Part shown: piece by piece, positions 35,893 to 47,041 of the stretch
Numbering within the stretch: position 1 is the stretch's first letter
How the letters are laid out: each line of letters opens with the position of its first letter
Assembly: GCF_042242105.1 (NCBI RefSeq)
Contig: NC_092014.1
Location: 8,369,374-8,433,373 of the forward strand
Reading direction: 5' to 3'
DNA from: Pempheris klunzingeri
Lineage: Eukaryota > Chordata > Actinopteri > Acropomatiformes > Pempheridae
DNA: 64,000 bases
Notes under the pieces: model-generated
Told to the model about the DNA's origin: nothing
The model's database searches: none
What the model saw: only the letters and a program-made list of their open reading frames with translations
Made by a program: the position numbers and the translations under genes

Positions 35893-38800
35893 TCAGCCAT
35901 TGTGGGCCAGTGCGGCTGCAAACTCCACCAGCGTGCGTGTTGGTCTTCCGGACATTCCTTTTCTCAGGTAGGGAATTTCATCTTTGTTACTCATCACACC
36001 AGCGATGTCCAGATGGGCCCAATGAGGAGCTGTGACGAACTCTCTCAGGAAAGCAGCAGCTGTGCATGCACCGCCAGAGCTGGAGAGATGATCAGCAGAC
36101 GCAACAGTCAGATTCAGTTTTAATAAAGCCATGAATATACTGCCCTGTTCCTAATGTTATCAAGCTTGAATAACAGCAATGGATAACAGTGAGCTCTTAT
36201 TTTGAAATGAAAGTTAAAACTTGCAGGACATGCAGTAGGTGTGATTCTACTTTGTGCTCAACAAGATTCCCACTATTTCCATACTTAGATACAGAAATCA
36301 GCTTTAGTCATTTACTTCAAAATTACAGTTTTCAAATGACAGATTCCTAACTTAATGTCAAATGAAATGCCATCCATTGATTGGTTAGTCAGAATCTTCA
36401 GTTGAATTTACATCTTTTTGCTCATAGAACCTTTAAGAACCTTTGGTTTGGTACCAAGTTGGTAGAGTCAGACTTTTTTTTTTGTTTTCAAGTATACGTA
36501 TAACACTTTGTCATGAAAATATAATAGTGATAATCACCCCAACAGATGATGGTGATTTTACAATTACCTGCATATTGTCATCTCAAAGTGAGACATTTGT
36601 ATTGTGTGGTTCACCCGAAAACATTTTGGTTGTAATTACTTTTGCAGGTTTGGGCTTCTAGATGCTTTTAAACGAAATCCACGTATGGTGAACGGGGCCC
36701 TGCGCTGCTCTGATGTCGGGTGCAATAGCTGCAAGCGCTCACTGAGCGCAGCAAGATACTTACCGGCTGTACTTGCCGATGTTGTTGAGGTCAGCCAGCT
36801 GGCTGTCAGTCACCTGTCTGGTGTAATGCTGGAACAAAGGCATCCGCCACACTCTGTCACCTGTCACAACACTGGCCTGAATGAACGAACACACACAGAA
36901 TTAGTCAGAGGAGCTGAGAGACTGGGATGCTGAGAGTGTGTTTATTGCGCAGACACGGTACCTTGTGCAGCTGCTCCCACAGCCAGTCAGAGTTTGTAAA
37001 TACTCCAGTTGCTGCTGAGCCAAGAGCTACATCCATCGCACCTTGAAGACAGAAATTTCAATATTTACTCAATATATTTGTAAATCTTTCATTTAATCGT
37101 GCAGCGTAATCAGCCTAAGGTGGATTTCACAGTACAGAAGGTAAATGACAACTCTTGTGTACGAGCTGTAAACATGAACCCGTATAGACAGCAGACTCAT
37201 TCAATCAAACTCCACTGAGTGACAGTAAATCACTCTCCTGCACCTTCGGGCTCATGAAGAAATAACTAACATAAGTGGAATAATAATTATGAGCACTAAT
37301 ATTTGAGACGACAACTGGACCTCATATGAATGTCATGAATTTGAATGACCAAGTAAAAATGAGATAAAAGAGTTATCTAGTACTGTAAGTACAGCAATTA
37401 CAGCTACTATTGGCTTGCTATAGTTCTCTTTACTTTTTAACGAGGAAATGCCAGATTATACAGAGACACAATCACAACGCACCTCCTTTTAGGATTATCT
37501 TTTGCAATAAATACACAGACATGGATCAAGAGAAAGAGGTTTGATACATACATCCCTGTGAGATTTGAACTGTGGTTACACTCTATGTGTGTAAACACTA
37601 AACCAATTTCGCCAGTCATTGTGTATATAAATGAATTATATAATCCCACCTGTTAGCGTAGCCACATTGACAATGGCTCTGGGGTTGAAGGTGTGTCCAT
37701 AACACAGTGCGTCAGCAAGAATCAGTCTGCCCTCTGCGTCTGTATTGTCGACCTGTACACAACAACAATGAAACCTGTTCATGCACACACACACACATAT
37801 ACAGCATATGTGCACAAATGTATCACACTCAGGTAACTGTCACGCCTCCACCCACCTGGATTGTTTTTCCATTTTTGGCTGTGACAACGTCGCCTGGTTT
37901 TGTAGCTTTTCCACTTGGCATGTTCTCACACAGGGGAGCCAGACCTGATTTATTGAGTGGAAACAGACAGGTTAAGGATTGTTTGTCATCACTTCAACAT
38001 TGCATAATTTTCTATTCATCAAAAATGATTACACGCACAGGGATACATATTGTCAATAAGCTCACCGATAATGTTGATCGGCAGTTTCAGGGCTGCTGCT
38101 GTGACGATAGACGCACACACGGTGGCAGCTCCCCCCATGTCAGCTCTCATTGCATCCATAGAAGGAGACGGCTTCAGAGAAATACCGCCACTACCAGGCA
38201 AACACAAGTGGTGAGACAAACGACCTCAATGTGTAAGATATGATGTGACCGCGCTCAGACAGAGAGCTGGGAGTGTTTATCATTCCCGTTTACCTGTCAA
38301 AGGTGATGCCCTTGCCCACTAAGAGCAGCGGGGCCTGGCTGCTGTCAGGAGAACCGTTGTAATGTAGCTCCAGGAAGACAGGGGGCTCCTCTGAGCCTTT
38401 GGACACACTGAGAAACGCTCCCATCTGTTGCTCCTCTATCCAAGCCTGAGATCTACATAAACACATGAGGTATTAAATTATTAATTCTAAATTATTAAAT
38501 AATTAAATATTCTATATATTCTATAATGTAAAAATCGCAAATAAGACTCCACAAGCTCAAGGTAATGTGCATGCACAACCCAAAGACATTCAGTGATAAC
38601 AGAGAAAAGCAACAAAAATAAAAAATATAACTTAAAATGATTTTTTTGATAATTTTTTCATAATTGTTTCACCTTTAGATAGACAGTTTCCAGCTTAATA
38701 CATTCTAAAGCTTTCTGAATATCATAAAGTGGAAGAAAAAATGCTGATATTAACCAGTAGTTATTTCAGCCAAAATTAAAAAAAAAAAAACATACCAAAA

Positions 38801-40989
38801 TGATGCTATATCAGTTCAATATTTATCTTCCTGCCACTCAAATTGTTTCCAGCACCATCCAGTCAAATATCTGGCATAAAATCATAAAAGGTTGCACTGT
38901 AAAAATACACTGCAGTTCTTGTAAACGTGGCCTGTGGTGATAAGTGAAGCACAAACCTTTTATTTATTGTGACTCGTTCTGCGTGCGCTGCTAGTTTCTT
39001 TTCGATGGTGTGGGCAAAAGCAGTGGGAGTGATGTGATTGGCTGGAGCCTCCATAAGCAGCCGTGCCAGGTTTTGGCCTTCTGCATACAAGACTCCTTTC
39101 CCCCATCCGACTGAATCCCCACTGAGAGCAAATACACACAGACATATATTCACATGATGCTGCATACATCTGTATTAAGAGTCAAATGCCTGTAAAATTC
39201 AGTTTTCCCAGCTTTGTTGGACTACCTTCCATGAAGCTGTGCGGTTACTTTGGTCTTCTTCTTGGATTTGAGCTGGTCATACTGAAACAAACCCAGAGTG
39301 GCACCTTCTGCTGCTGACTGGGTGTCGCCACAGCCGTCCACCTCCACGTGACTCACCTCCAGGTCCTGAAGTAGCCGGCAGCCAGCTGAACACACACAGA
39401 CAAACACACAGGTATCAGCCAGGTACTGACTCCAGAGAGTTCTCAGTAAGACGAGCAGAGTCATGTGACTCACCTGACACTGCCTCTCTGATGTTCTCCT
39501 TGCTGCTGTCCCAGCTCTCTGACCCACACACACCTGCATCATTCTTCCCTAGCCCGACTACCGCTACACACGGGAAGTCCTGAAGAAGACGCAGGGAAGA
39601 TTTAGTTACTCCGATGCTGTCAAGAGAAACAGTTCCTTTATCTATGGTCACACCTCGTTACCTTGTGGATTCCATAAAATATTCGGCTTTTGCCTTTCTT
39701 CAGAGCTGGTCCGGAGCTGGAGAGAACAAAACAAAACCAGTTTATTCACCAGCTATGCAACAAGTTAGTCAAACACACAAGGTTAGCCTGATATCCATTA
39801 GGAATGCTACACTACTGCGTGTTTTTCACTAATATTGATACCAGCATTAAGGATGCACCAATCCCATTTTTTCGCCTCTCGGACAAATCTATTTATCTCA
39901 GGGTTGTAGCCAGTTACAATTAATCAGTGCGGTATGAACTGCATACACACCTAAAACTAACACAGTCTAATACAGAAGCTCTGCATCAAAACATACTTCC
40001 ATGTAGGTTAGAATGCTGTGTTTTGTTTAAATAGATGAACAGCTTTTCCTTTGAACAGCTACAGCTCCAGTGTGAACTCCACCTGCTAATTAAGACCATG
40101 TCATGTGGTCAAAAGCTCTAGAAACAGCAAATAAGTGGCCCTTGAGAGGAGATTGTTTTCTCTGTCTCCATGAATGAACTCTCAAGCTCAGCTTCAGCTT
40201 TATTTTGTACCCGAACGGCAACTGGTTTTCGAGAAAAACACAGTACAAAACATAAAAGAACTTAAATGTACAGTTTATAAAGCTACAGCACCAATAACGT
40301 CTTAAAATTACTACAAACTGCAATACAATATGACAAAGTAAATAACAAGGAAGGGTAAAATAAAGCACTAAATGACCAGACATGATGATTAGGCTACATG
40401 ATTCATCCCCTAGAGGAAATCCAGGTATCCAGTAGCTCACACAGCTGATAGTTACTGCACCCCAAATGGCTGTAAAGGTCAATAAACACCACTCTTCACA
40501 CAAAACTCACCATTATAACCTTCATGCAGGGAGGATCTAATGCAGGACTGTTGTGTTGGACTGTATTAATCTTAGTTAGGAGCACCTAATAAACAGGCAA
40601 GTGAGTGTATGTTATCATCATAACCCAAACAGGACAGTTGTCAGATATCTCAGACTCACATTTTCAGCAGTTCAGAGAGTTTACCGGACAGAGTTTGGTC
40701 AAAACCTGCGGCTGCCTCTGTGAGATGAAGGCCGCTATCCTCCTCTCCCTCCTTCTCAAACACTCCCAGCACCAGACCCTGCAGACACACAGCAACACAT
40801 TAGCAGGACACACACGGAGACGCATTGTGCTGCGTGATGTAACTGTCAGCTAATGTTTGGCTAACAGGCTAACGTTAGCTAGCTACGTACTTTTCTCTCG
40901 TTCAGGTGAGTCTGTGACGCAGAAAATGACCTGGGGTGGTTTGTCCGCACCGCCGTCTGCGCAGCTCTCCTTAGAAGAAACATTGTCAT
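35893..40989 (-). CDS. lap3: Cytosol aminopeptidase (leucine aminopeptidase 3, M17 family)
   Basis: Hexameric zinc aminopeptidase of family M17 that removes N-terminal Leu and other residues and has Cys-Gly dipeptidase activity in glutathione turnover. Thirteen coding exons: 40891-40989, 40660-40778, 39662-39716, 39474-39579, 39226-39385, 38957-39121, 38294-38452, 38066-38190, 37856-37944, 37650-37752, 36962-37041, 36764-36876, 35893-36079; 1560 nt, 519 residues, all phases consistent. Metal and active-site elements are intact: [19 protein letters not shown] and the signature NTDAEGRL. The N-terminal 30 residues ([19 protein letters not shown]) look like a mitochondrial-type leader. Two in-frame ATGs (40987-40989 and 40981-40983) compete; the second matches human MFLL. 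The gene is tandem with med28 and clrn2. Confidence 0.97.
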
Positions 40990-41888
40990 CTGTTCTGCAT
41001 AAATAAACCCGCAACAAACTACTGGTTCACAGGTTTAGAGGTCGCAAACATGTGTGTAAGGAGGCAGAGCGACCTGACAGCGTCGCGGTTTCAATACGTC
41101 ACCAGCTAGCGACAAAGAGCCTCGTCGCCATCTTGTGGCTGTAGTGGGGAACTGCAGGAGGACAAACTAAATGATTCACATCCTCATTCGAGATTATAAC
41201 TAAACTAACATATCGTAAAGGTCCTTCAGTGATGGTCAATGTTACTTTATTTGACATGTACACAAATGTTCTTATGTTGACCTTCACAGCAGCAAATGTC
41301 ATCAGATATGAGGAACTTTTTATGATCAAGTTAAAGTTATTAAAAATCAATGGATAATTATTTTGTCTCTTTCTAATCTATGGAAGATCATACACGTTTA
41401 TAACATAAACCAACATCTCCCCCTGAAATAAATCATTATTCATGCATGGTTGCACACTTTCTATCAGAGATAAAGAATAATTACTGTAAAAACTTTTATA
41501 CTGAGGCCACAAAGTGACTGAAAAGCAGACCAGTTAAGGACATTATACACATATAATGAAAAAAATACATCTAAATCTAAACAGTAATGATGTATTTACA
41601 TATCACAGCTATGGACAGATTATATTACAGCACAGGATGTCCAGAATTCAAAGGGCAAATCTGCGGGTCAGATCTCTTTTCAGTTAAATGTCCGATCTGT
41701 CCACCTTCTGTCTCACCATCACTGCCTCCTGCCAAAGGAGATTTAGAGTCCAACTCCTGCTGTATCAGTGTTTGGTGGCACCTGAAGTTTTCTTGTCTTT
41801 GACGACGTTGATGTCTTCAGTCCAAACATTTATTTACTTTGCCTGAATCTCATGATACCTAATATTACATGTTCGTACTATATTTTCT

Positions 41889-42318
41889 TAAAGGTCCCAC
41901 ATTATGCTATTTTTTTTCAGTTCATACTTGTTTTTAGAGGTTCTACTAGAACAGGTTTACATGGTTTAATGTTCAAAGTAATACATTATCTTTCGTATAC
42001 TAGACACGGCTGCTGCAGCTGTTTTCAGCCTCTGTCTGAACTCTCCGTTTTAGCAGAACAGAACAATCAACCGAATTGATTTGCTTTTGCCTTCAACATC
42101 TGTGTGTTAAGAACTGGTGTTAGTGAGGAAAAAACAATAACGGACAGCGAGTTAGATTCAGGAGGTTTTAAATGGGAGGGGACAGTCGGCCTGCTGAAGG
42201 GCTGGAGGAGGTCACATGATCAATAGAGCTCCTTATGACATCACAAGGGGAGCAAAATCTCAACAGCGTGTTTTCACACACATTTACTGAAAGATGGAGC
42301 AGGAGAAAAAAAAATGTT
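41889..42318 (+). mobile_element. MITE-like element family 2, copy 1 (right end missing)
   Basis: Begins TTAAAGGTCCCACATTATGC and runs collinear with copy 2 at 58979-59500: shared blocks include ACGGCTGCTGCAGCTGTTTT, CAGCCTCTGTCTGAACTCTC, CCTTCAACATCT, TGTTAGTGAGGAAAAA, GAGGAGGTCACATGATCAA and GTTTTCACACACATTTACTG. It stops after GAGCAGGAGAAAAA, where the homology ends. It is non-coding. Confidence 0.8.
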
Positions 42319-42334
42319 TTGTTCTTTTTGCTGA

Positions 42335-42425
42335 GTTTTTCCTCATCTGAATCAAGGGTCTAAGGATAGAAGATATCATATGTTGAGGCCCCCTGAGGAA
42401 AATGTGATTTTGGGCTTCAAAAAAT
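42335..42425 (+). mobile_element. Retroposon 3'-tail-like fragment
   Basis: Carries TGAATCAAGGGTCTAAGGAT followed by CCCCCTGAGGAAAATGTGAT and TTTTGGGCTTCAAAAA. This resembles the common fish retroposon end with a GTGATTTTGGGCTATATAAA motif. It directly abuts the broken right end of MITE family 2 copy 1. The family is uncertain. Confidence 0.5.
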
Positions 42426-43002
42426 TACTTGACATGAATGACTGATCCATTAACTGATCCTGAGGCCATTAACTAGTGTGTATAAATAAAAACATTTGGC
42501 CTTAGAATTGCACAAAACCTTGAGCCTTACTGTGGTTTGTTGTAATTTCATTTAACATCTGTTTGCGTAAATGCACCACTGCAGAATCCTAATGCACCAC
42601 TTTCTTAATCAGCTAATTTTGAGGCCTGTGTGGATGCCTGTGTCGAAATCTAGTTTCAAGAATTTCATATATTTCAAAATTAAAGAAGAACAAGGAGCTC
42701 ATTTTGGTCTGAAGGCCCTTGGAACCAAAGCAGCTGTCTGAGTTAGCAAACCACTTTCCAGTCTACACTTGAGTCCTTTATATTAGTATCACAGAGAAAT
42801 AAACAGTAATGAACACTGGAAAAATGTTCATCAAGTGATAGTTCACATAAAAATGAGTCATGAGGCCAAAGAGAGGCTGTGATGAGCTTAAATGTGGCGT
42901 AACGGAAAAGTGTTGGTTTCACTCTGCTCTCAGTCCCCCTCTCGCTCTGGTCTCCCATCAGGGATGTAAATGCTGACAACAACAACGATGCTCGGTCAGC
43001 AG

Positions 43003-45196
43003 TCAATAGAGCAGGTCCAGAGAAGAGATGGTGGGTTCCTCGGGTTTCTTCATCTCCGGTTTGGGCAGTTTGATCCGGCTCATGGCAACCACTCCACATA
43101 CGGCGAAGTGAGTCGCGATGCTGCCTACGCCCAGCCAGAAAGACCAGTCCAGGCTGTCATCCAAGACGACGAGCACGAAGAGGTTCTCCCGATAATTGGC
43201 AATGCGCTCGGTGAGACTGTGGTGTCTCACGGCTGCCAGGAAACACAGCACGGCCAGGGCACCGAACAGAGCTGGAAACAGAGGGGGAGGAAAGTCAGGG
43301 AGGGGAAACAGAGAAGTAAACACACATGGGAGGAACATAAAGACAAAACACTCAGGTTTTTAAAGAAAAGAAGGGGAGAGAAAATTCTAGCCACTGATAT
43401 CAAAGTAAGAAGTGAAGAGACAGAAGGAAATTGACTGGGAGGAAAGTGGGAACAAGTGCAAAAGGAAGAAATGAGGGTGGAAATGTGAAGCGAATAAGAA
43501 AGAAAAAGCATCAATATTTGAGGGAGATTTTGCAGGAAAGAGTCAAGATGGCTCACTCACCAGCGATGAAGTTCCACAGGTAGAGTCCTTTGTGCCCTTT
43601 GATGCTCTGGTAGGGAACCTTGCGTGCGTTGTAAATGCAGAAAGACAGACTGACCAAGGCGAAGCCCACAGCCACCAGCAGGAAGAGGATCACCATCATG
43701 TGGAGGCCACCGTTCAACGTCCGCACGAGCTTCGGGAAAACTGGACAGAGAGACGGAGAAACGCAGATTAAAAACACACATCATCAGCCTCCAGAGCTGG
43801 TTTGTATGAGTTAAAGATGTAGAAAGAGACTTAAATATGGTGTTTAGAGCCACATGCAGTCATACACACCCACCTCATGTACATAATGGAACCCGTAAAT
43901 AACCATCCCATATTTATTCCAGCACCTTTGCACTACATCTTTGTCTATAGCTGCTTTTCACATATATATTTTCATACAAACACATATAACTGCTCACACT
44001 TGTACATAGCAGTTAAAGGTTCATGCTGAAGTTGATGTTTATGTTTATTTTGTTCATCTTTGTCGTTTTCCTGTATGTCTTTTCATGTGTAAGTACACAA
44101 GAGCAGTGGAAGTCAGGTTTCCTTGTATGCGGTGATACAATACATGATGGTAGAAGCCCATATGACAACAATCTTTAGATAATTATTTGTATGTAATAAC
44201 GTGATTGCACAAAGAATAACCTACTATTGTAATTTGATGATGATGTTATTTTATATGTTTGTATTGTAATATTGTCATACTGCGAAGTAAACTAACCAGC
44301 GTGCAGTATGTTTGCAGTACATGTAGTAGGTAGGAGTAATGTGTCCTACGATGTATGTTTCTTGTGGGAATCTGCACATTAGATTTAATGTTTTTTTTAT
44401 TGTTTTCATGCAATATCAAGCAAGAATGGCCAGAAACTTATTTAAAATATAGAATAATGTGCTGTAACCAGAAATTTTCTAATAAACTAATGGAAATAAA
44501 GTTCTACTCTAAGCAACAGATGTGTATTGCTGATATAGCTGTATAGCTTTAAAATTGAAAAAAAAACCCAACATTTTATTTCACAGTCTGACAGTTTCAC
44601 ACTATTCTTTAACCTATATGATCATACTTATTTAAATAGGCTACTCAGCACAGGTTTGTGTTTTATGGCTGTATATTCTCAGTGTCATATTTTCCTGTCC
44701 TGTGAGTCTGATATATCTTTTTGGAAACTTTGTGACCTCCAGGGCTTGTTCTGCTCTTAAAAGGTGTTATCCAGATGGTGTGTGAGTTATTCATTACAGG
44801 GTGTACGTTTGCTTTATTGGGCACCAGAGGTGATGATATGTTTTTGTGCCATTTTAATGGATACGTGGATGAGACAGAGAGCAGGTGTAGCCTTCCTCAT
44901 AACAATAATGAAAAATGAGTCTAGAGGCTGTATTTAACCTTACTGTATATTTTGGAGCGCCTCTTGCCAAGCCCGCACTTCTTGCTCTTCCCTCCCTGGA
45001 ACAAACCGAAGTAAATGTCTCCGATGAACTGCTCCAGCTCCGGGTGGGACGCGTTCACGATGTCCACCCCGGTTTTGCACAGGATCCGTCCGGTGACCCA
45101 CCGCTCCGTGGACAGGGCCACGACCAGGAGGACCACCGAGCCGACGCACAGCACCGAGGCCACCGAGAACGTTATCCGTTTCCACAGAGAAGGCAT
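43003..45196 (-). CDS. clrn2: Clarin-2
   Basis: Four-pass tetraspan membrane protein of the clarin family, needed in mammals and zebrafish for hair-bundle function and hearing. Coding exons: 44944-45196, 43561-43740, 43003-43271; 702 nt, 233 residues (human 232), GT-AG, phases agree. TM1 is about residues 8-30 ([20 protein letters not shown]), the first loop carries [16 protein letters not shown] with an N-glycosylation site at Asn48, and [13 protein letters not shown]2 is about 97-120, TM3 about 136-160 ([19 protein letters not shown]) and TM4 about 195-215 ([20 protein letters not shown]). The C-terminus ends ISSLDLLY, like human AEDILY. Start is ATG 45194-45196; the frame stays open upstream but lacks an ATG. 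It is divergent from tapt1, with 1.8 kb between starts. Confidence 0.96.
43280..43550. repeat. clrn2: Purine-biased stretch in clrn2 intron 2
   Basis: The plus strand is strongly A/G-rich across most of the intron between exons 43003-43271 and 43561-43740, so the clrn2 sense strand is pyrimidine-rich throughout. It is not a tandem repeat. Confidence 0.6.
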
Positions 45197-46920
45197 CTTA
45201 CGCGCCCATGGTGCCCCGGGGAAGGTAACACGACGCCGGGCAGCGACCGCGGAGCGCACCGGGCGATCACCATGAGTTTATTTTACGGTTTGAAAAGAAA
45301 AAATGAATCATAATCGCTGAGGTGAGTAGTTATTTCTCTTGGTGAACTGGTCCATGTGTGAGCGACAGAGGAGAAACCGAATCTATGGCGGTCAAAGAGA
45401 TCCCTTACCGGGAGAAACTCTATCCTTGCGCGGTGCGCCTGGTTCCTGCTCCCTCTGTCGCACCCACACTGCTCTTTATTCAGAGGGGGAATTAACCTTT
45501 GCAGCTTGGCCTTTTCGCCTGGAAATGTACCACGACTGGTGACCTCTGTGGCGGCTGCAGCCATAAAGTCATAGTTAATGGTGTCAGAGTGACAGTTGTG
45601 ATCCACTTTAACAGAGAGAAGAAAGGTCAAAGTGGAGCTTTAACACAGAGAGACCAGTGAGTTTGGATATGAGGGATTTACACTCCTTCATCTCTCATCT
45701 TCTTTCTTTCATGCTCCACTTATTCATTAAAGGCTAACCTACTACTGCATTTATACCAAGGCCTATACTGTGGTACTTGGTTATTGTTTTCTTATAATGT
45801 AGGCTATATTTTGGTACTTTTATCCTGCTGTTATGTTATAATGTATATTTTGGTAATTTTACAGTATAATTGTCACGTCATATTGTGTATTTTGGTACCT
45901 ACATCATGTTATTGTAATATTATTTGGTATATTTGGTAGTTTTATTCTGTTATTGTTATGCTACAATGCATATTTTTGGTATTTCTATATCATTATTGTT
46001 ATGCAATTGGAGACGCAACTGCAATTTCTTTGGTGGAGACAAAGACAACAAAGCCTATGTTCAATTTTGAATCTTGAATGCTATGAAAGTTTACTTCCCT
46101 TCAACCATCCAGTGAGGCTGGATCACCAAAGGCTGCAGATTCACTGTGTGACACTTGGTTTGTTGTAATTTAAAAAACTCCGCCACTAAAGCATTATATC
46201 CACTGATATGATACGAACTGGAAGCTGGCCCCTGATCATGAGACACTGCCTTAAAAAAGAAGAAAACAACCAGTGTCAAAATGTAGCTGAGAGATGGTAC
46301 TGATACTATAGCCTACTTACGTGGTGCATATTACTAAATTAATTACTTTTCAGTAAAAATATGCTCTCTAATATTTCAGTTAAGAAATATAGTACACAAT
46401 GACCAGAGTGGAGTGTAACACAGTGGTTAATACAGACCCTGGCACTCATTTTCTTTGCTTCTGTTGATTGTAATCTTTGCACACCAAAAGATGTGATTAA
46501 GTTGATTATATTATTAAACAAATAACCCCTTGGATAAATTAAAAATGTGTTTGAATAATCTCATTATAAGAGGTAGTAATCAGTGACAAAAAAGTGATGA
46601 GTGTCTGACTAATATGAAAATGATACTGCCAAACATAGTATACAATCTCTACAGCACCTTCTTTTATATCATTTCATTTATATACTACGTTTTTCATCTT
46701 TAGTTTTTTAAGATGAAATGGCTGTAGTTGCTTTTTTACTTTATTATTATTACTGGGATTTTTGTCATTTTTGTCATGTATTTCGGTTGAATTGTTGTAT
46801 TAGAGCAGTCATATCTAAATGTTGTACATTATTTTTGTCTCTTTGTTTTAGGAACTAAAAAAATAATCAACCAATCGTTAATAATTTAATCAATCCACCA
46901 AACGAGGTGTGAAATTCACT
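45197..46920. other. clrn2-tapt1 intergenic region (divergent)
   Basis: The GC-rich clrn2 5' side (to about 45.6 kb) gives way to AT-rich sequence that includes the minisatellite at 45765-46005. No coding exon of the genes that separate TAPT1 and CLRN2 in human (LDB2, QDPR) was seen. Confidence 0.6.
45765..46005. repeat. Degenerate AT-rich minisatellite, about 5 units of 45-55 bp
   Basis: Repeated modules of the form TTGTTATGTTATAATGTATA followed by TTTTGGTACTTTTAT occur about every 50 bp (TTTTGGTAC or TTTGGTA at roughly 45810, 45850, 45890, 45935 and 45975). The units are diverged, so the array is old or AT-biased. Confidence 0.7.
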
Positions 46921-47041
46921 CACTGTGCTCTTTTGGCGACGCCTGCCGGTGATTGGCTGAAACTACAGGCGACGTGATGACGTCGGAGCGTGTGACGCAG
47001 ATGTCAGTCTCCCAGGCAGCCGATGAGACCGTTTGGCGAAG
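46921..47041 (+). promoter_or_regulatory. tapt1: tapt1 promoter / 5' UTR
   Basis: An inverted CCAAT box (GATTGGCTGA, ATTGG at 46952-46956) and a CRE-like TGATGACGTCGG at about 46976-46987 lie 55-90 bp upstream of the ATG in a GC-rich stretch. This fits a TATA-less housekeeping promoter. Motifs seen; use inferred. Confidence 0.5.

Larger units (their letters stand above)
40990..43002. other. Spacer between lap3 promoter and clrn2 3' end
   Basis: The lap3 promoter side (40.99-41.15 kb) is moderately GC-rich; the rest is AT-rich. It contains a truncated MITE-like element (41889-42318) followed by a retroposon tail (42335-42425). No gene was recognised. No clear AATAAA for clrn2 was found within the first few hundred bases past its stop. 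Confidence 0.6.

Noticed and set aside
36733-36747. Short hairpin GCGCTCACTGAGCGC beside a lap3 exon
   Set aside because: A 7-bp stem with a 1-nt centre is expected by chance and has no evident role.
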